33,820 nt of DNA, taken from NCBI GenBank assembly GCA_005223085.1, contig NJBP01000019.1:1-33820 (forward strand). The letters are read 5' to 3'. Position numbers and translations under genes: made by a program. How positions within the stretch are numbered: position 1 is the first letter of the stretch; the number at the start of each line of letters is the position of its first letter. Of the stretch, positions 22,494 through 30,291 are shown one piece after another. Under the pieces are notes generated by a model. That model was not told the origin of the DNA and did no database searches. It was given only the letters and a program-made list of their open reading frames with translations. Source of the stretch: Candidatus Aerophobetes bacterium Ae_b3b (GTDB lineage: Bacteria > Aerophobota > Aerophobia > Aerophobales > AE-B3A).

Positions 22494-22853
22494 ATGACTA
22501 GAATAAAAAGAGGCACAATTCACAGTAAAAAGAGAAAGAGAATATTGAGACTTGCCAAGGGATATAGAGGAGGGAGGAGCAAGCTTTACACTCTGGCAAG
22601 CGAGGCTCTAAAGAAAGCACTTTCTGCCAAGTATAAGGGTAGAAAAAGAAGAAAGAGAGATTTCAGAAGACTGTGGATTGCCAGGATTAACGCTGCCTCT
22701 CGCAAGGAAGGAATCCCTTATAGTCGTTTTATAAGAGGACTAAAGAAGGTTAATATCAAACTAAACAGAAAAGTTCTCTCGGAGTTAGCCATTAGTGATC
22801 CTTCCGAGTTCTCAGAATTGATAAAGAAGGCTAAGGAAGGACTAGAGGAGTAG
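22494..22853 (+). CDS. rplT: 50S ribosomal protein L20
   Basis: L20 is needed early in 50S assembly and represses its own operon in many bacteria. The 119-residue protein starts MTRIKRGTIHSKKRKRILRL and has AKGYRGGRSKLYTLASEALK, RRKRDFRRLWIARINAASR and YSRFIRGLKKVNIKLNRK, the whole conserved length. The following PASTA gene starts 3 bp beyond its stop. Confidence 0.97.
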   Translation: MTRIKRGTIHSKKRKRILRLAKGYRGGRSKLYTLASEALKKALSAKYKGRKRRKRDFRRLWIARINAASRKEGIPYSRFIRGLKKVNIKLNRKVLSELAISDPSEFSELIKKAKEGLEE

Positions 22854-22855
22854 AG

Positions 22856-23818
22856 TTGACCGGATGGTTGAGGTCCTTTTTGATGCCTATAGGGATATTT
22901 GTTTCTCTAGTTGGGTTGTCTATTGGAATTGGCTTTTTGACTCTCAGGATATTAGTTCCGTCGAAGACAATGGAAGTTCCTTCTATTGCTGGCAAGGAGA
23001 TAAAGGAAGCAGCTATTATTTTGAGTGAGCGGGATCTGGCTCTCAAGATAGTTGGCCAGGAGTATTCCCTTCAAGTCCCCGGAGGAGTTATCATTTCGCA
23101 ATTGCCTTCTCCCGGGACAAAAGTACATAAGAACAGGGAAATCGAGGTTGTTATAAGTGAGGGAAGGAAGGTGCTATCTGCGCCTTCCTTGGTAGGCAAA
23201 AGAGTTAGAGAGGCCAAGGTCTATCTGTCTGAGAGAGGATTAAAGTTTAGAGATGTAAGTTATGTTTGGGCTGAACTTCCCCAAGGGGTTATTATAGCTC
23301 AAGATCCTCCTCCTCAGACTGATATAAATCCGCGGCAAGGCATAAGTATACTAGTAAGTCTGGGTAAAAGCAATCCTCATTTTTATATGCCTAATTTTGT
23401 AGGAAAAAAAGTGGGGGAGGTAAAAGATCTTTTTGAGAAGTTACCTTTAAAGATAGGGAAGATAAAAGAGTCTCCTTCTTTAAAAGAAGAAGGAGTTGTT
23501 CTTTCTCAATCTCCTCCTCCTGGATCTAGATTAGATTCAGAGACCCCAATCGATCTTTTGGTAAGTGTGATTTATAGAGAAAAGAAACCTTCGTTATCTC
23601 AAATCTCAAAATGGATATTGATTTCGGTTCGGATTCCTGTGGGGTGGGTCAAAAGGTCAGTTGAGGTAGTGGTTATTGATACTCAGGGAAAGAAAATTCT
23701 CGATTTTGGACAGAAAAATCCGGGGGAAGAAGTATGGATTGGGGCTGTTGTGGTTGGGAAGGGAGAGATTCGCTCTTACCTGGATAATGCATTAATAAGA
23801 GTTGATAAGGTTGGGTAG
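22856..23818 (+). CDS. membrane-anchored PASTA-domain protein without kinase domain
   Basis: The 320-residue protein starts with TTG, has one membrane segment (about 8-32), and then three PASTA repeats. These start MEVPSIAGKEIKEAA (about 38-102), LSAPSLVGKRVREAKVYL (about 105-170) and YMPNFVGKKVGEVKDLF (about 177-240), each ending with a VxSQxPxPGxxV-like segment and a VS(E/L)G or equivalent. PASTA domains bind muropeptides or beta-lactams and usually form the outer part of Ser/Thr kinases or penicillin-binding proteins; neither catalytic domain is present. A C-terminal 80-residue segment is not recognised. It sits directly between rplT and rpe, so it may be co-expressed with translation genes. 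Confidence 0.85.
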   Translation: MTGWLRSFLMPIGIFVSLVGLSIGIGFLTLRILVPSKTMEVPSIAGKEIKEAAIILSERDLALKIVGQEYSLQVPGGVIISQLPSPGTKVHKNREIEVVISEGRKVLSAPSLVGKRVREAKVYLSERGLKFRDVSYVWAELPQGVIIAQDPPPQTDINPRQGISILVSLGKSNPHFYMPNFVGKKVGEVKDLFEKLPLKIGKIKESPSLKEEGVVLSQSPPPGSRLDSETPIDLLVSVIYREKKPSLSQISKWILISVRIPVGWVKRSVEVVVIDTQGKKILDFGQKNPGEEVWIGAVVVGKGEIRSYLDNALIRVDKVG

Positions 23819-23864
23819 ATATCTAACCAACCCGGTCCCGAAAAGGGAATGAAACGGAGGATAA

Positions 23865-24569
23865 ATGGTCAAAATAGCAGCTTCTATCCTTGCAGCTGAC
23901 TTCAGTGATCTTTATAAGGCAGTCAGAAGAGTAGAAAAGGCAGCCGATAGTCTTCATCTCGACATCATGGATGGACATTTCGTCCCCAATATAACGTTTG
24001 GTCCTAATATAGTGAGGTCACTGAGAGACAAGGTTGATCTGCCTTTTGAGGCTCATTTGATGGTAGATAATCCCCAAGAATGGGTTGCCCCATTTGCCAG
24101 AGCAGGCTGTGATTTAATTACCGTTCATGTTGAAACGTCCTATCATTTAGATCGGTTAATCACTCTGATCAGAAAAGAAGGGGTAAAGGCCGGAGTTGCT
24201 CTAAATCCGTCCACCTCCCTGAGCCAATTAGAGCATATTTTGTCCCGGGTGGATTTAGTTCTTCCCATGACAGTAAATCCCGGCTTTGGAGCTCAGGAAT
24301 TGCTGGGCTGGGTTCTGCCAAAGATAAGGAGCCTTAGGGAAATCACCAAGGAAAAAGGGCTTTCCCTGGAAATCGAGGTGGATGGGGGAGTAAATCAAGC
24401 CACCGCTAAAGAAGTAGCCGCCTCAGGGGCTACTGTTTTGGTAGCAGGAACGGCTGTTTTCAATGCAAATGATCCAAAAGAAGCAGTATTTGAATTAAAA
24501 AGAAGCTGTGACGGGGCGTTTTCAAGAGAAAAGGAGGGAGTTGTCCAGTGGCGACAAAGATTGGGCTGA
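23865..24569 (+). CDS. rpe: ribulose-phosphate 3-epimerase
   Basis: Rpe interconverts ribulose-5-phosphate and xylulose-5-phosphate in the pentose phosphate pathway. The 234-residue TIM barrel shows IAASILAADFSDLYKAV, LHLDIMDGHFVPNITFGP, FEAHLMVDNPQ, MTVNPGFGAQ (usually MSVNPGFGGQ), EIEVDGGVNQAT and VAGTAVF, with the metal His/Asp residues intact. RBS acggagg precedes the ATG. The 3' end overlaps the rpsP start by 22 bases. Confidence 0.96.
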   Translation: MVKIAASILAADFSDLYKAVRRVEKAADSLHLDIMDGHFVPNITFGPNIVRSLRDKVDLPFEAHLMVDNPQEWVAPFARAGCDLITVHVETSYHLDRLITLIRKEGVKAGVALNPSTSLSQLEHILSRVDLVLPMTVNPGFGAQELLGWVLPKIRSLREITKEKGLSLEIEVDGGVNQATAKEVAASGATVLVAGTAVFNANDPKEAVFELKRSCDGAFSREKEGVVQWRQRLG

Positions 24570-24802
24570 GAAGGATGGGGACTAAAAAGGTTCCCTTTTA
24601 CCGCATAGTTGTAGCGGATTCCCGTTCTTTATCCAGGGGAAAATTCATTGACCAATTGGGGTGGTACGATCCTCGCCAAAAAAAGGTGGAGGTAGACAAA
24701 GAAAAAATACTGGGTTGGATAAGTAAGGGGGCAGAGCTTACGAATTCTGTGAAGAAGGTGTTGGTGAATTTTTCCATTGTTTCTCTCCATGAGATATCTT
24801 AA
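24548..24802 (+). CDS. rpsP: 30S ribosomal protein S16
   Basis: The 84-residue protein begins MATKIGLRRMGTKKVPFYRI and continues VVADSRSLSRGKFIDQLGWY, the conserved S16 start. The GTG start lies inside rpe, so the genes are coupled. It is followed by khpA and trmD, the usual S16 neighbourhood. Confidence 0.96.
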   Translation: MATKIGLRRMGTKKVPFYRIVVADSRSLSRGKFIDQLGWYDPRQKKVEVDKEKILGWISKGAELTNSVKKVLVNFSIVSLHEIS

Positions 24803-24853
24803 GACAGTTGGAAGAGGGAAAAGGACGAATTTGACCCAAACAAGGAGGTTGAG

Positions 24854-25087
24854 ATGCGTGAGTTAGTGGAGTACATTGTCAAGCAGATAGTAGACGCCCC
24901 CGATGAGGTGAAAGTACAGGAAATAAAGGCAGAGAAAGTTATTCTCCTGGAGATTTCGGTGGCTAAAGAGGATATGGGTAAGGTGATTGGAAGAGGGGGT
25001 AGAGTGGCTAATGCCTTGCGGACAATCATAGGGGCAGCTGCAGCTAAATTGAGAAAAAGGGTAATGGTGGAAATTCTGGAGGACTAA
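24854..25087 (+). CDS. khpA: KH-domain RNA-binding protein KhpA
   Basis: The 77-residue protein is a single KH domain with the GxxG loop in MGKVIGRGGRVANALRTII and the typical ending AAKLRKRVMVEILED. KhpA, with partner KhpB, binds many RNAs and affects cell elongation and division. It lies between rpsP and trmD as in many bacteria, but rimM, which normally comes next, is absent: trmD begins 9 bp after its stop. Confidence 0.95.
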   Translation: MRELVEYIVKQIVDAPDEVKVQEIKAEKVILLEISVAKEDMGKVIGRGGRVANALRTIIGAAAAKLRKRVMVEILED

Positions 25088-25096
25088 ACATTCGCA

Positions 25097-25858
25097 ATGC
25101 GAGTGGATATTATCACTCTTTTTCCCTCCATGTTCCAGGGTCCTTTTGACGAGAGCATTATCAAAAGAGCGAGAGAAAAAGGGATTTTGGAAATTAATCT
25201 TCATAATCTGCGTGAATTTACCCATACCAAGCATCGGACAGTAGATGATTTACCTTTTGGTGGCGGGGTAGGTATGGTTATGAAACCAGAACCCCTTTTT
25301 GAAGCAGTAGAGAAAATCAAGACTCAAGCTGATTTCACCTCCCGTGTCCTCCTCCTCTCTCCTCAGGGGATACCTTTTTGTCAAGAAAAAGCAAAGGAGC
25401 TTGCCAAGGAACAAGCTCTTCTTTTAATTTGTGGGCATTACGAGGGTGTAGATGAGAGGGTAAGGGAGTATTCAGTAGATGAGGAAATATCCTTAGGGGA
25501 CTACGTGCTCACAGGGGGAGAACTAGCAGCTATGGTAATCATAGATGTGGTGGCTAGGATGCTTCCGGGAGTTTTAGGCTGTGAACAATCGGCTAAGGAA
25601 GATTCCTTCTATCATGGTCTTTTGGACTATCCTCAATATACAAGACCGGCTAGCTTCTGTGCTTGGAAAGTGCCGGAAGTGCTTCTATCCGGGAATCACT
25701 ACAAGATCAAGCTATGGCGAAGAAAGAAAATGCTGGAGGCGACTTTGAGGAAGCGCCCCGATCTATTAAGAAAAATCAAGCTTAGTGAGGCTGATAAAAA
25801 GCTATTAAGAGAGGTTAAAGAGAGATTGGCTGATGCAAACAAAACTGCAAAAAGTTGA
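25097..25858 (+). CDS. trmD: tRNA (guanine-N1-)-methyltransferase
   Basis: TrmD methylates G37 of tRNAs that read CNN codons, preventing frameshifting. The 253-residue SPOUT-class enzyme shows [62 protein letters not shown] and the C-terminal YTRPASF and LLSGNHYKI. All are conserved in TrmD, including the trefoil knot YEGVDER. The 3' end overlaps rplS by 26 bases. Confidence 0.97.
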   Translation: MRVDIITLFPSMFQGPFDESIIKRAREKGILEINLHNLREFTHTKHRTVDDLPFGGGVGMVMKPEPLFEAVEKIKTQADFTSRVLLLSPQGIPFCQEKAKELAKEQALLLICGHYEGVDERVREYSVDEEISLGDYVLTGGELAAMVIIDVVARMLPGVLGCEQSAKEDSFYHGLLDYPQYTRPASFCAWKVPEVLLSGNHYKIKLWRRKKMLEATLRKRPDLLRKIKLSEADKKLLREVKERLADANKTAKS

Positions 25859-26153
25859 AGAAAAACGGGTAAAAAAGGAGATTTCAGAATTCCGCCCTGG
25901 AGATACTGTGGCTGTCCATCTGAGCATCCATGAAGGAAAAAGAGAACGAACACATATTTTTGAGGGAATAGTTCTGAAAAGAAGAGGAGGGGGAATGAGA
26001 GAAACCTTTACGGTAAGAAAAGTCTCCTTTGGCATAGGGATAGAAAGAACATTTCCGTTGCACTTGCCCCTAATTAAGAAAATAGAGGTAACCAAGCAGG
26101 GAAAGGAGAGAAGAGCTAATCTATCTTATCGAAGAGGGAGAATTAAAAGGTGA
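25833..26153 (+). CDS. rplS: 50S ribosomal protein L19
   Basis: The 106-residue protein has [20 protein letters not shown] and [20 protein letters not shown], then [16 protein letters not shown] and [11 protein letters not shown], the L19 core. The ATG is inside the trmD 3' end, so it is translationally coupled. The TGA stop overlaps the lepB GTG start. Confidence 0.97.
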   Translation: MQTKLQKVEEKRVKKEISEFRPGDTVAVHLSIHEGKRERTHIFEGIVLKRRGGGMRETFTVRKVSFGIGIERTFPLHLPLIKKIEVTKQGKERRANLSYRRGRIKR

Positions 26154-26731
26154 AAAAAAGACTCCTCCCTTGGATGAGGGAGACAGTTGAGACTATAGTT
26201 ATTGCTTTTATTCTGGCCTTTTTGATACGTACTTTCGTGGTACAGGCTTTCTATATTCCTTCTGGTTCCATGCAACCAAATCTTCAAATAGGAGACCGTA
26301 TTCTAGCATACAAGTTTCTTTATGGACTGAAAAATGTAAAAAGGGGCGATATAATTGTTTTTAAGTTTCCTCTTAATCCTCGCAAAGATTTTATCAAAAG
26401 AGTGATTGGACTACCAGGGGACATAATTAAGGTAGAAAATAAGGAGATTTACGTCAATGGTAAGCAACTGAGCGAGCCGTACATTGTCCACGGAGATAAG
26501 TGGAACAGTGGTTTTCCTCGTGATGAATATCCTCCGACTCCGGTTCCTGCCGGATCTTTGTTTATGCTCGGTGATAACCGAGATTCTAGTGACGATAGCC
26601 GCTATTGGGGATTTGTCCCGGCCAAGAATATAGTGGGAGAGGCATTCCTCGTTTACTGGCCCTTGTGGCGAATCAGGATTATGGGAGGATTTTCTTACCA
26701 AGAACATATTGAGAGAAAAGAGAATTATTAG
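26150..26731 (+). CDS. lepB: signal peptidase I
   Basis: LepB removes signal peptides from exported proteins at the outer face of the membrane. The 193 residues have one N-terminal membrane segment (about 13-33). The catalytic Ser40 is in [10 protein letters not shown], and the general base Lys83 is in [11 protein letters not shown]. Box [19 protein letters not shown] is also present. The single-anchor layout matches Gram-positive and many candidate-phylum enzymes. The GTG start overlaps rplS, and the end overlaps yraN by 23 bases. Confidence 0.95.
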   Translation: MKKRLLPWMRETVETIVIAFILAFLIRTFVVQAFYIPSGSMQPNLQIGDRILAYKFLYGLKNVKRGDIIVFKFPLNPRKDFIKRVIGLPGDIIKVENKEIYVNGKQLSEPYIVHGDKWNSGFPRDEYPPTPVPAGSLFMLGDNRDSSDDSRYWGFVPAKNIVGEAFLVYWPLWRIRIMGGFSYQEHIERKENY

Positions 26732-27095
26732 TGCAAGACAGGCGTTAGGAAGGAAAGGAGAAGAGGTAGCAGTTGATTTTTTAAAGAAACAGGGTTACAG
26801 GATTATCAAGAGAAATTATCGCTGTCGAGCAGGAGAGATAGACATAATAGCAAAGCAAGGCAGCAGCTTAGCGTTTGTAGAGGTAAAAACCCGCCGATCC
26901 ACTCATTTTGGTTTGCCCGAGGAAGCTGTCTCTTATGAGAAGAAACGCCATCTTACCAGAGTAGCCTTAGGTTATTTTACCCACCATCGCATAAAAGAGA
27001 CTAAGTGCCGTTTCGATGTAGTAAGTGTGGTAATGAATGAGAATGGAGTCAAAGAGATCCGGCTAATCAAGAATGCTTTTGAAGCGGTGTATTAG
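26709..27095 (+). CDS. yraN: UPF0102/YraN-family putative endonuclease
   Basis: The 128-residue protein contains RQALGRKGEEVAVDFLKKQG, then RCRAGEIDIIAKQGSSLAFV and EVKTRRSTHFG, where the GEIDIIA...VEVKxR pattern is the PD-(D/E)XK-like nuclease core of the YraN family. The true role is unknown; roles in DNA repair or processing have been proposed. The start is TTG inside lepB. It closes the translation/secretion run; a regulated promoter for the sugar locus follows. Confidence 0.9.
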   Translation: MREKRIISARQALGRKGEEVAVDFLKKQGYRIIKRNYRCRAGEIDIIAKQGSSLAFVEVKTRRSTHFGLPEEAVSYEKKRHLTRVALGYFTHHRIKETKCRFDVVSVVMNENGVKEIRLIKNAFEAVY

Positions 27096-27130
27096 GTGAG
27101 GCTATTTGACGGAGCGTGGAAGGGCGAGGG

Positions 27131-27158
27131 TTGACAGATTAAATTTTTTTAGTACAAT
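27131..27158 (+). promoter_or_regulatory. promoter of the LacI-family regulator
   Basis: A consensus TTGACA (27131-27136), a 16-bp AT-rich spacer and TACAAT (27153-27158). The predicted start point lies inside the operator palindrome, so bound repressor would block initiation. Confidence 0.7.
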
Positions 27159-27192
27159 GAGTAAAACGATTGCTGCAACCGTTTTACTCATT
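27156..27192 (+). promoter_or_regulatory. operator palindrome for the LacI-family regulator
   Basis: The arms aatgagtaaaacg (27156-27168) and cgttttactcatt (27180-27192) are perfect 13-bp reverse complements around attgctgcaac. Within it, tgcaaccgttttac (27174-27187) fits the LacI-family core TGNAANCGNTTNCA except for its last two bases. It overlaps the -10 box and the expected start point, implying autorepression. Confidence 0.7.
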
Positions 27193-27226
27193 AAGCAAGT
27201 GCAAAATAATAAACTGGAGACCGATA

Positions 27227-28276
27227 ATGGATGAGATAACCCAGGATTTATTTAATAAAAAGAAATCAATTTCCATAAATGACATAGCAAAGTATGCCGG
27301 AGTTTCCAAAAGTACAGTATCTCGTATTTTGAACAATAAAGGTAAGTTCTCTAAAGATACAAGAGATAAGGTGCTGCAGGTAGTAAAAAAGCTCAATTAC
27401 CGTCCCAGCATGATAGCCAAGAGTTTAAGAAACAGAAGAACAAAGGCGGTAGGACTGTTGCTTCCCGATATAGTGAATCCATTTTTTCCTGAAATTATGA
27501 AAGGAGTTGAGGATGTTGCCTCTGAAAATGGTTATGTCGTTATTTTATGCAGCAGCAATGAAGATAGCGAGAAAGAATTTATGTATTTCCATATGTTTGA
27601 GAACCGCTGGATTGACGGAATAATTTACTCAGGAGTAACTGGTACTAAGGAAGAGGCACAAAACATTCGTGTCATTTTAGAGCAAGAGATACCTGTTGTG
27701 TTAATGGATAGGGAAATTGAGGATTATTTTGCTAGTGTGGTCATGATCGACAATGAGAAGGCAGCTTATGATGCTACGACTTATTGTTTAGAACTTGGTC
27801 ACAAACGAATCGGATTTATTGCTGCTCCTCTAAAGGTAAAAATTTTCCAAAAAAGACTTGAAGGTTACCGGAAAGCGCTGCAGAAATATGGAGTAGAATT
27901 TGATGAAAACTTGGTGGTAGAAGGAGATCTGACAATTAAAAGGGGAAGTAGAGCTAGTAAAGAACTATTGGCTAGAAAAGATCGTCCCACGGTGATTTTT
28001 GCCAGTAATGACCTGATGGCCATAGGGGCCATGAAGGAAATACAGGGACATGGTTTAAAAGTTCCAGAAAATATTTCTATTATTGGGTTTGATGATATTC
28101 CTACGGCCTCTTTAGTTACACCTGCTCTCACTACCATTGCTCAGCCTAAAAATGAGATGGGTGTGGAAGCCATGAACTTACTTATTAGAATGATAGAAAA
28201 AAGGGGTGCATCCAAAAGTAAGGTTGTTTTAGATACACAGTTAATGGTGCGGGAGTCAACGAAGCGTCTAATCTAA
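27227..28276 (+). CDS. LacI-family transcriptional regulator of sugar use
   Basis: The 349-residue regulator has a LacI helix-turn-helix (ISINDIAKYAGVSKSTVSRI, then LNNKGKFSKDTRDKVLQVVK) and the hinge LNYRPSMIAKSLRNRRTKAV. A periplasmic-binding-like sensor domain follows: GLLLPDIVNPFFPEIMKGVE, LGHKRIGFIAAPL, VIFASNDLMAIGAM and IIGFDDIPTASLVTPALTTI. The ATG at 27227 was chosen because upstream in-frame codons overlap the operator. The effector is probably the sugar, or its phosphate, handled by the downstream transporter and isomerase. Base composition matches the rest of the chromosome, unlike the transporter genes. Confidence 0.92.
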   Translation: MDEITQDLFNKKKSISINDIAKYAGVSKSTVSRILNNKGKFSKDTRDKVLQVVKKLNYRPSMIAKSLRNRRTKAVGLLLPDIVNPFFPEIMKGVEDVASENGYVVILCSSNEDSEKEFMYFHMFENRWIDGIIYSGVTGTKEEAQNIRVILEQEIPVVLMDREIEDYFASVVMIDNEKAAYDATTYCLELGHKRIGFIAAPLKVKIFQKRLEGYRKALQKYGVEFDENLVVEGDLTIKRGSRASKELLARKDRPTVIFASNDLMAIGAMKEIQGHGLKVPENISIIGFDDIPTASLVTPALTTIAQPKNEMGVEAMNLLIRMIEKRGASKSKVVLDTQLMVRESTKRLI

Positions 28277-28426
28277 ATGGGAAATAACTGTGATAAAAGG
28301 ATTTGAGGCACTTTAAAAAAGTTTGCTAACAATTACTAGTAAAAGTTATATCTCTGACAAAGGAAAAGCTAAATATAAGGCCGGAAGGAGGCGAGAGGCA
28401 GGTGTAGGTCCGTTAGCTTGAACAAA

Positions 28427-28481
28427 GAAAAGCTTTTTAAAAGGGAAATTAAATAATTAAACCTCTTTTTGGAAGCTTTTC
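28427..28481 (+). promoter_or_regulatory. hairpin in the leader of the transporter operon
   Basis: The arms gaaaagctt (28427-28435) and aagcttttc (28473-28481) are exact reverse complements, with aaaaggg and cctcttt forming a weaker inner stem. It lies in the 250-bp gap between the regulator and the binding-protein gene. No copy of the 27156-27192 operator was found here. Confidence 0.45.
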
Positions 28482-28526
28482 AGGAAAAAATGAACGAAGT
28501 CTCATTAAATAAGGAGGAAAGGTACG

Positions 28527-29819
28527 ATGAAAGTCTTGAAAGTGGTAGGTTGTGTATCATTATCGCTGTTGATAGCTACTAGCTTTCTAGTAGCGGAAGC
28601 AACTCCGAAGGAAAAGCCTTTTGCTGGCGTGAAATTGCGGGTGGCTATGATTGATGAGGAGCGCGAGTGGGCGTTTAGGGATTTGTTGCCTGAGTTCGAG
28701 GAAAAAACCGGCATCAAGGTCACCATTGATACGTATGGGTTCGAAGACCTGTATAACAAGATCTTAACCGCTTCTGCCGCACATACTGGTGAATACGACG
28801 TCTGCCAGTTTCACTTTCCCGACATGGCTCTATTCGATAAGCGTGGTTACATGATGGACATCACTGAGTGGGTAATGCGTGATGCCGACGAGATACAACT
28901 GGATGATATCCATCCGAGCCTGCAAGAATCGCACATGAAGTACAATGGTCGTTACTGCGGTGTACCGACTCATGTGGGTTCGATGACCTTCTACTACCGC
29001 AAAGACATCTTTGAAGATCAGGGCTACGAAGTACCAACTAACTGGGAAGAGGTGCTGGAGATCGCCAAAGATGTGGATGAGAAATATGGGCCTGACATTC
29101 GCGGCTTCGTGTTCATGGGACGAGCCGACATCCAGGGCGCTGCGACCTACCTCAACTTTCTAGGTGGCTATGGTGGTGACCTGTACGATCAGAAGACCTT
29201 TAGGCCCACCGTGGATAGTTCGGAAGCGCTGCAGGCTATGACCATGCTCAAAAATTTGGTGGCGTACTCGGTAAAAGGCTCACCAAGTTATGGTTTCGAT
29301 GAGGCGCACGTGGCTTTCCAGCAGGGCCGGGCTGCTATGCTTCCCTTCTGGGACTCTGGTGACGGCTTCTTCTCAGATCCTAAACAGTCAGACATTATAG
29401 GTAAGTGGGCTGTCGCTCCTATGCCAGGCGGTAGAGCAACCAATGGTGGCTGGTCAGTGCAGATTTCGGCCGACTCGCCCAACCCTGAGGCGGCTTGGGA
29501 GTTCCTGAAGTGGATCATTTCACCGGAGATGGAGCGACGTTTGGTACCTCTAAAACCTAGCTGTCGCATCTCGATTCTGACAGACTCTGAGTTCAGTAAA
29601 TATCCTTCCTACATGGGTTTCTATAATGTACTGGAGGGCAATCCGTTCCCCTTCCCCAAGATCACACCTAACTGGCAGATGTTACAACTTCTCGGCAAAG
29701 CAGAGAATCAGGTCGTCACTGGCCAAATGACGCCAGCGAAGTCCTTGGGCTGGCTGCAGGAGCAGTATAAAGTTATACTATTGCGTTACGATCTGTGGAA
29801 GCCAGGAAAGTCAAAGTAA
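28527..29819 (+). CDS. ABC sugar transporter, extracellular binding protein
   Basis: The 430-residue protein has a signal peptide (MKVLKVVGCVSLSLLIATSF, then LVAEA) without a convincing lipobox, then a family-1 sugar-binding fold: LRVAMIDEEREWAFRDLLPE, FEEKTGIKVTIDTYGFEDLY and YDVCQFHFPDMALFDKRGYM. VGSMTFYYRKDIFEDQGYEV follows, with a late block WSVQISADSPNPEAAWEFLK. It captures a sugar outside the cell for the two permeases encoded downstream. RBS aaggagg is strong. From about codon 30 the G+C content is clearly higher than in the regulator before it, suggesting separate ancestry. No ATPase gene follows. Confidence 0.92.
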   Translation: MKVLKVVGCVSLSLLIATSFLVAEATPKEKPFAGVKLRVAMIDEEREWAFRDLLPEFEEKTGIKVTIDTYGFEDLYNKILTASAAHTGEYDVCQFHFPDMALFDKRGYMMDITEWVMRDADEIQLDDIHPSLQESHMKYNGRYCGVPTHVGSMTFYYRKDIFEDQGYEVPTNWEEVLEIAKDVDEKYGPDIRGFVFMGRADIQGAATYLNFLGGYGGDLYDQKTFRPTVDSSEALQAMTMLKNLVAYSVKGSPSYGFDEAHVAFQQGRAAMLPFWDSGDGFFSDPKQSDIIGKWAVAPMPGGRATNGGWSVQISADSPNPEAAWEFLKWIISPEMERRLVPLKPSCRISILTDSEFSKYPSYMGFYNVLEGNPFPFPKITPNWQMLQLLGKAENQVVTGQMTPAKSLGWLQEQYKVILLRYDLWKPGKSK

Positions 29820-29834
29820 TAGTAGCTATCCCGA

Positions 29835-29874
29835 TCGTAGCTGGGCGGTGGAAGACTCCTGCCCAGCTACGATT
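29835..29874 (+). terminator. terminator-like hairpin after the binding-protein gene
   Basis: The perfect 13-bp arms atcgtagctgggc and gcccagctacgat are followed by tgtcatttcttttta. It is placed 15 bp after the binding-protein stop and 400 bp before the permeases. Partial termination here would give the usual excess of binding protein over permease. Confidence 0.75.
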
Positions 29875-30009
29875 GTCATTTCTTTTTATGCTACTAGTAG
29901 GACACTGGTAAGAAACTCTCTCCTAGGGGGCGAGGTAAAGAATTAAGATCTCATTAATAAGGCGCATAAAGAAGTTGATTAAAGTTAGGATTAAAAATTT
30001 ATTATGTTT

Positions 30010-30270
30010 TCAGAAAACGTGACAGGAAAAAGTTTTGCCTGAAACTTGAGCAAGATTTGTTTTTCCCTTTAGATTTTGCAGAATTTGTTTTACCAATCTT
30101 CTTTCTTTTTCTCGCATTTTTGCTCCGTGGTCGATTATTTTTCTATCAATAACTCATTCCCGTGGAAACTCACCATCATGCAAGTTCTCTATGTATTTTA
30201 CCGAAGGGTATATGTTCATATTCTCAGAACATTGGGATATCACTAAAATACTTGGAAATGGGTTTTCGCA
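30010..30270 (-). pseudogene. possible decayed minus-strand gene in the intergenic gap
   Basis: The minus strand reads CENPFPSILVISQCSENMNI, then KYIENLHDGEFPRE, a TGA at 30154-30156, then continues in the same frame VIDRKIIDHGAKMREKERRL, VKQILQNLKGKTNLAQVSG and ends at 30010. The charged, helical composition of the second half looks like real protein, but no family is recognised. The remainder of 29880-30290 is AT-rich with no other gene; a clear RBS (aaggagg) for the permease ends it. Confidence 0.3.
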
Positions 30271-30291
30271 TCTTTTTTAGAAGGAGGAACA

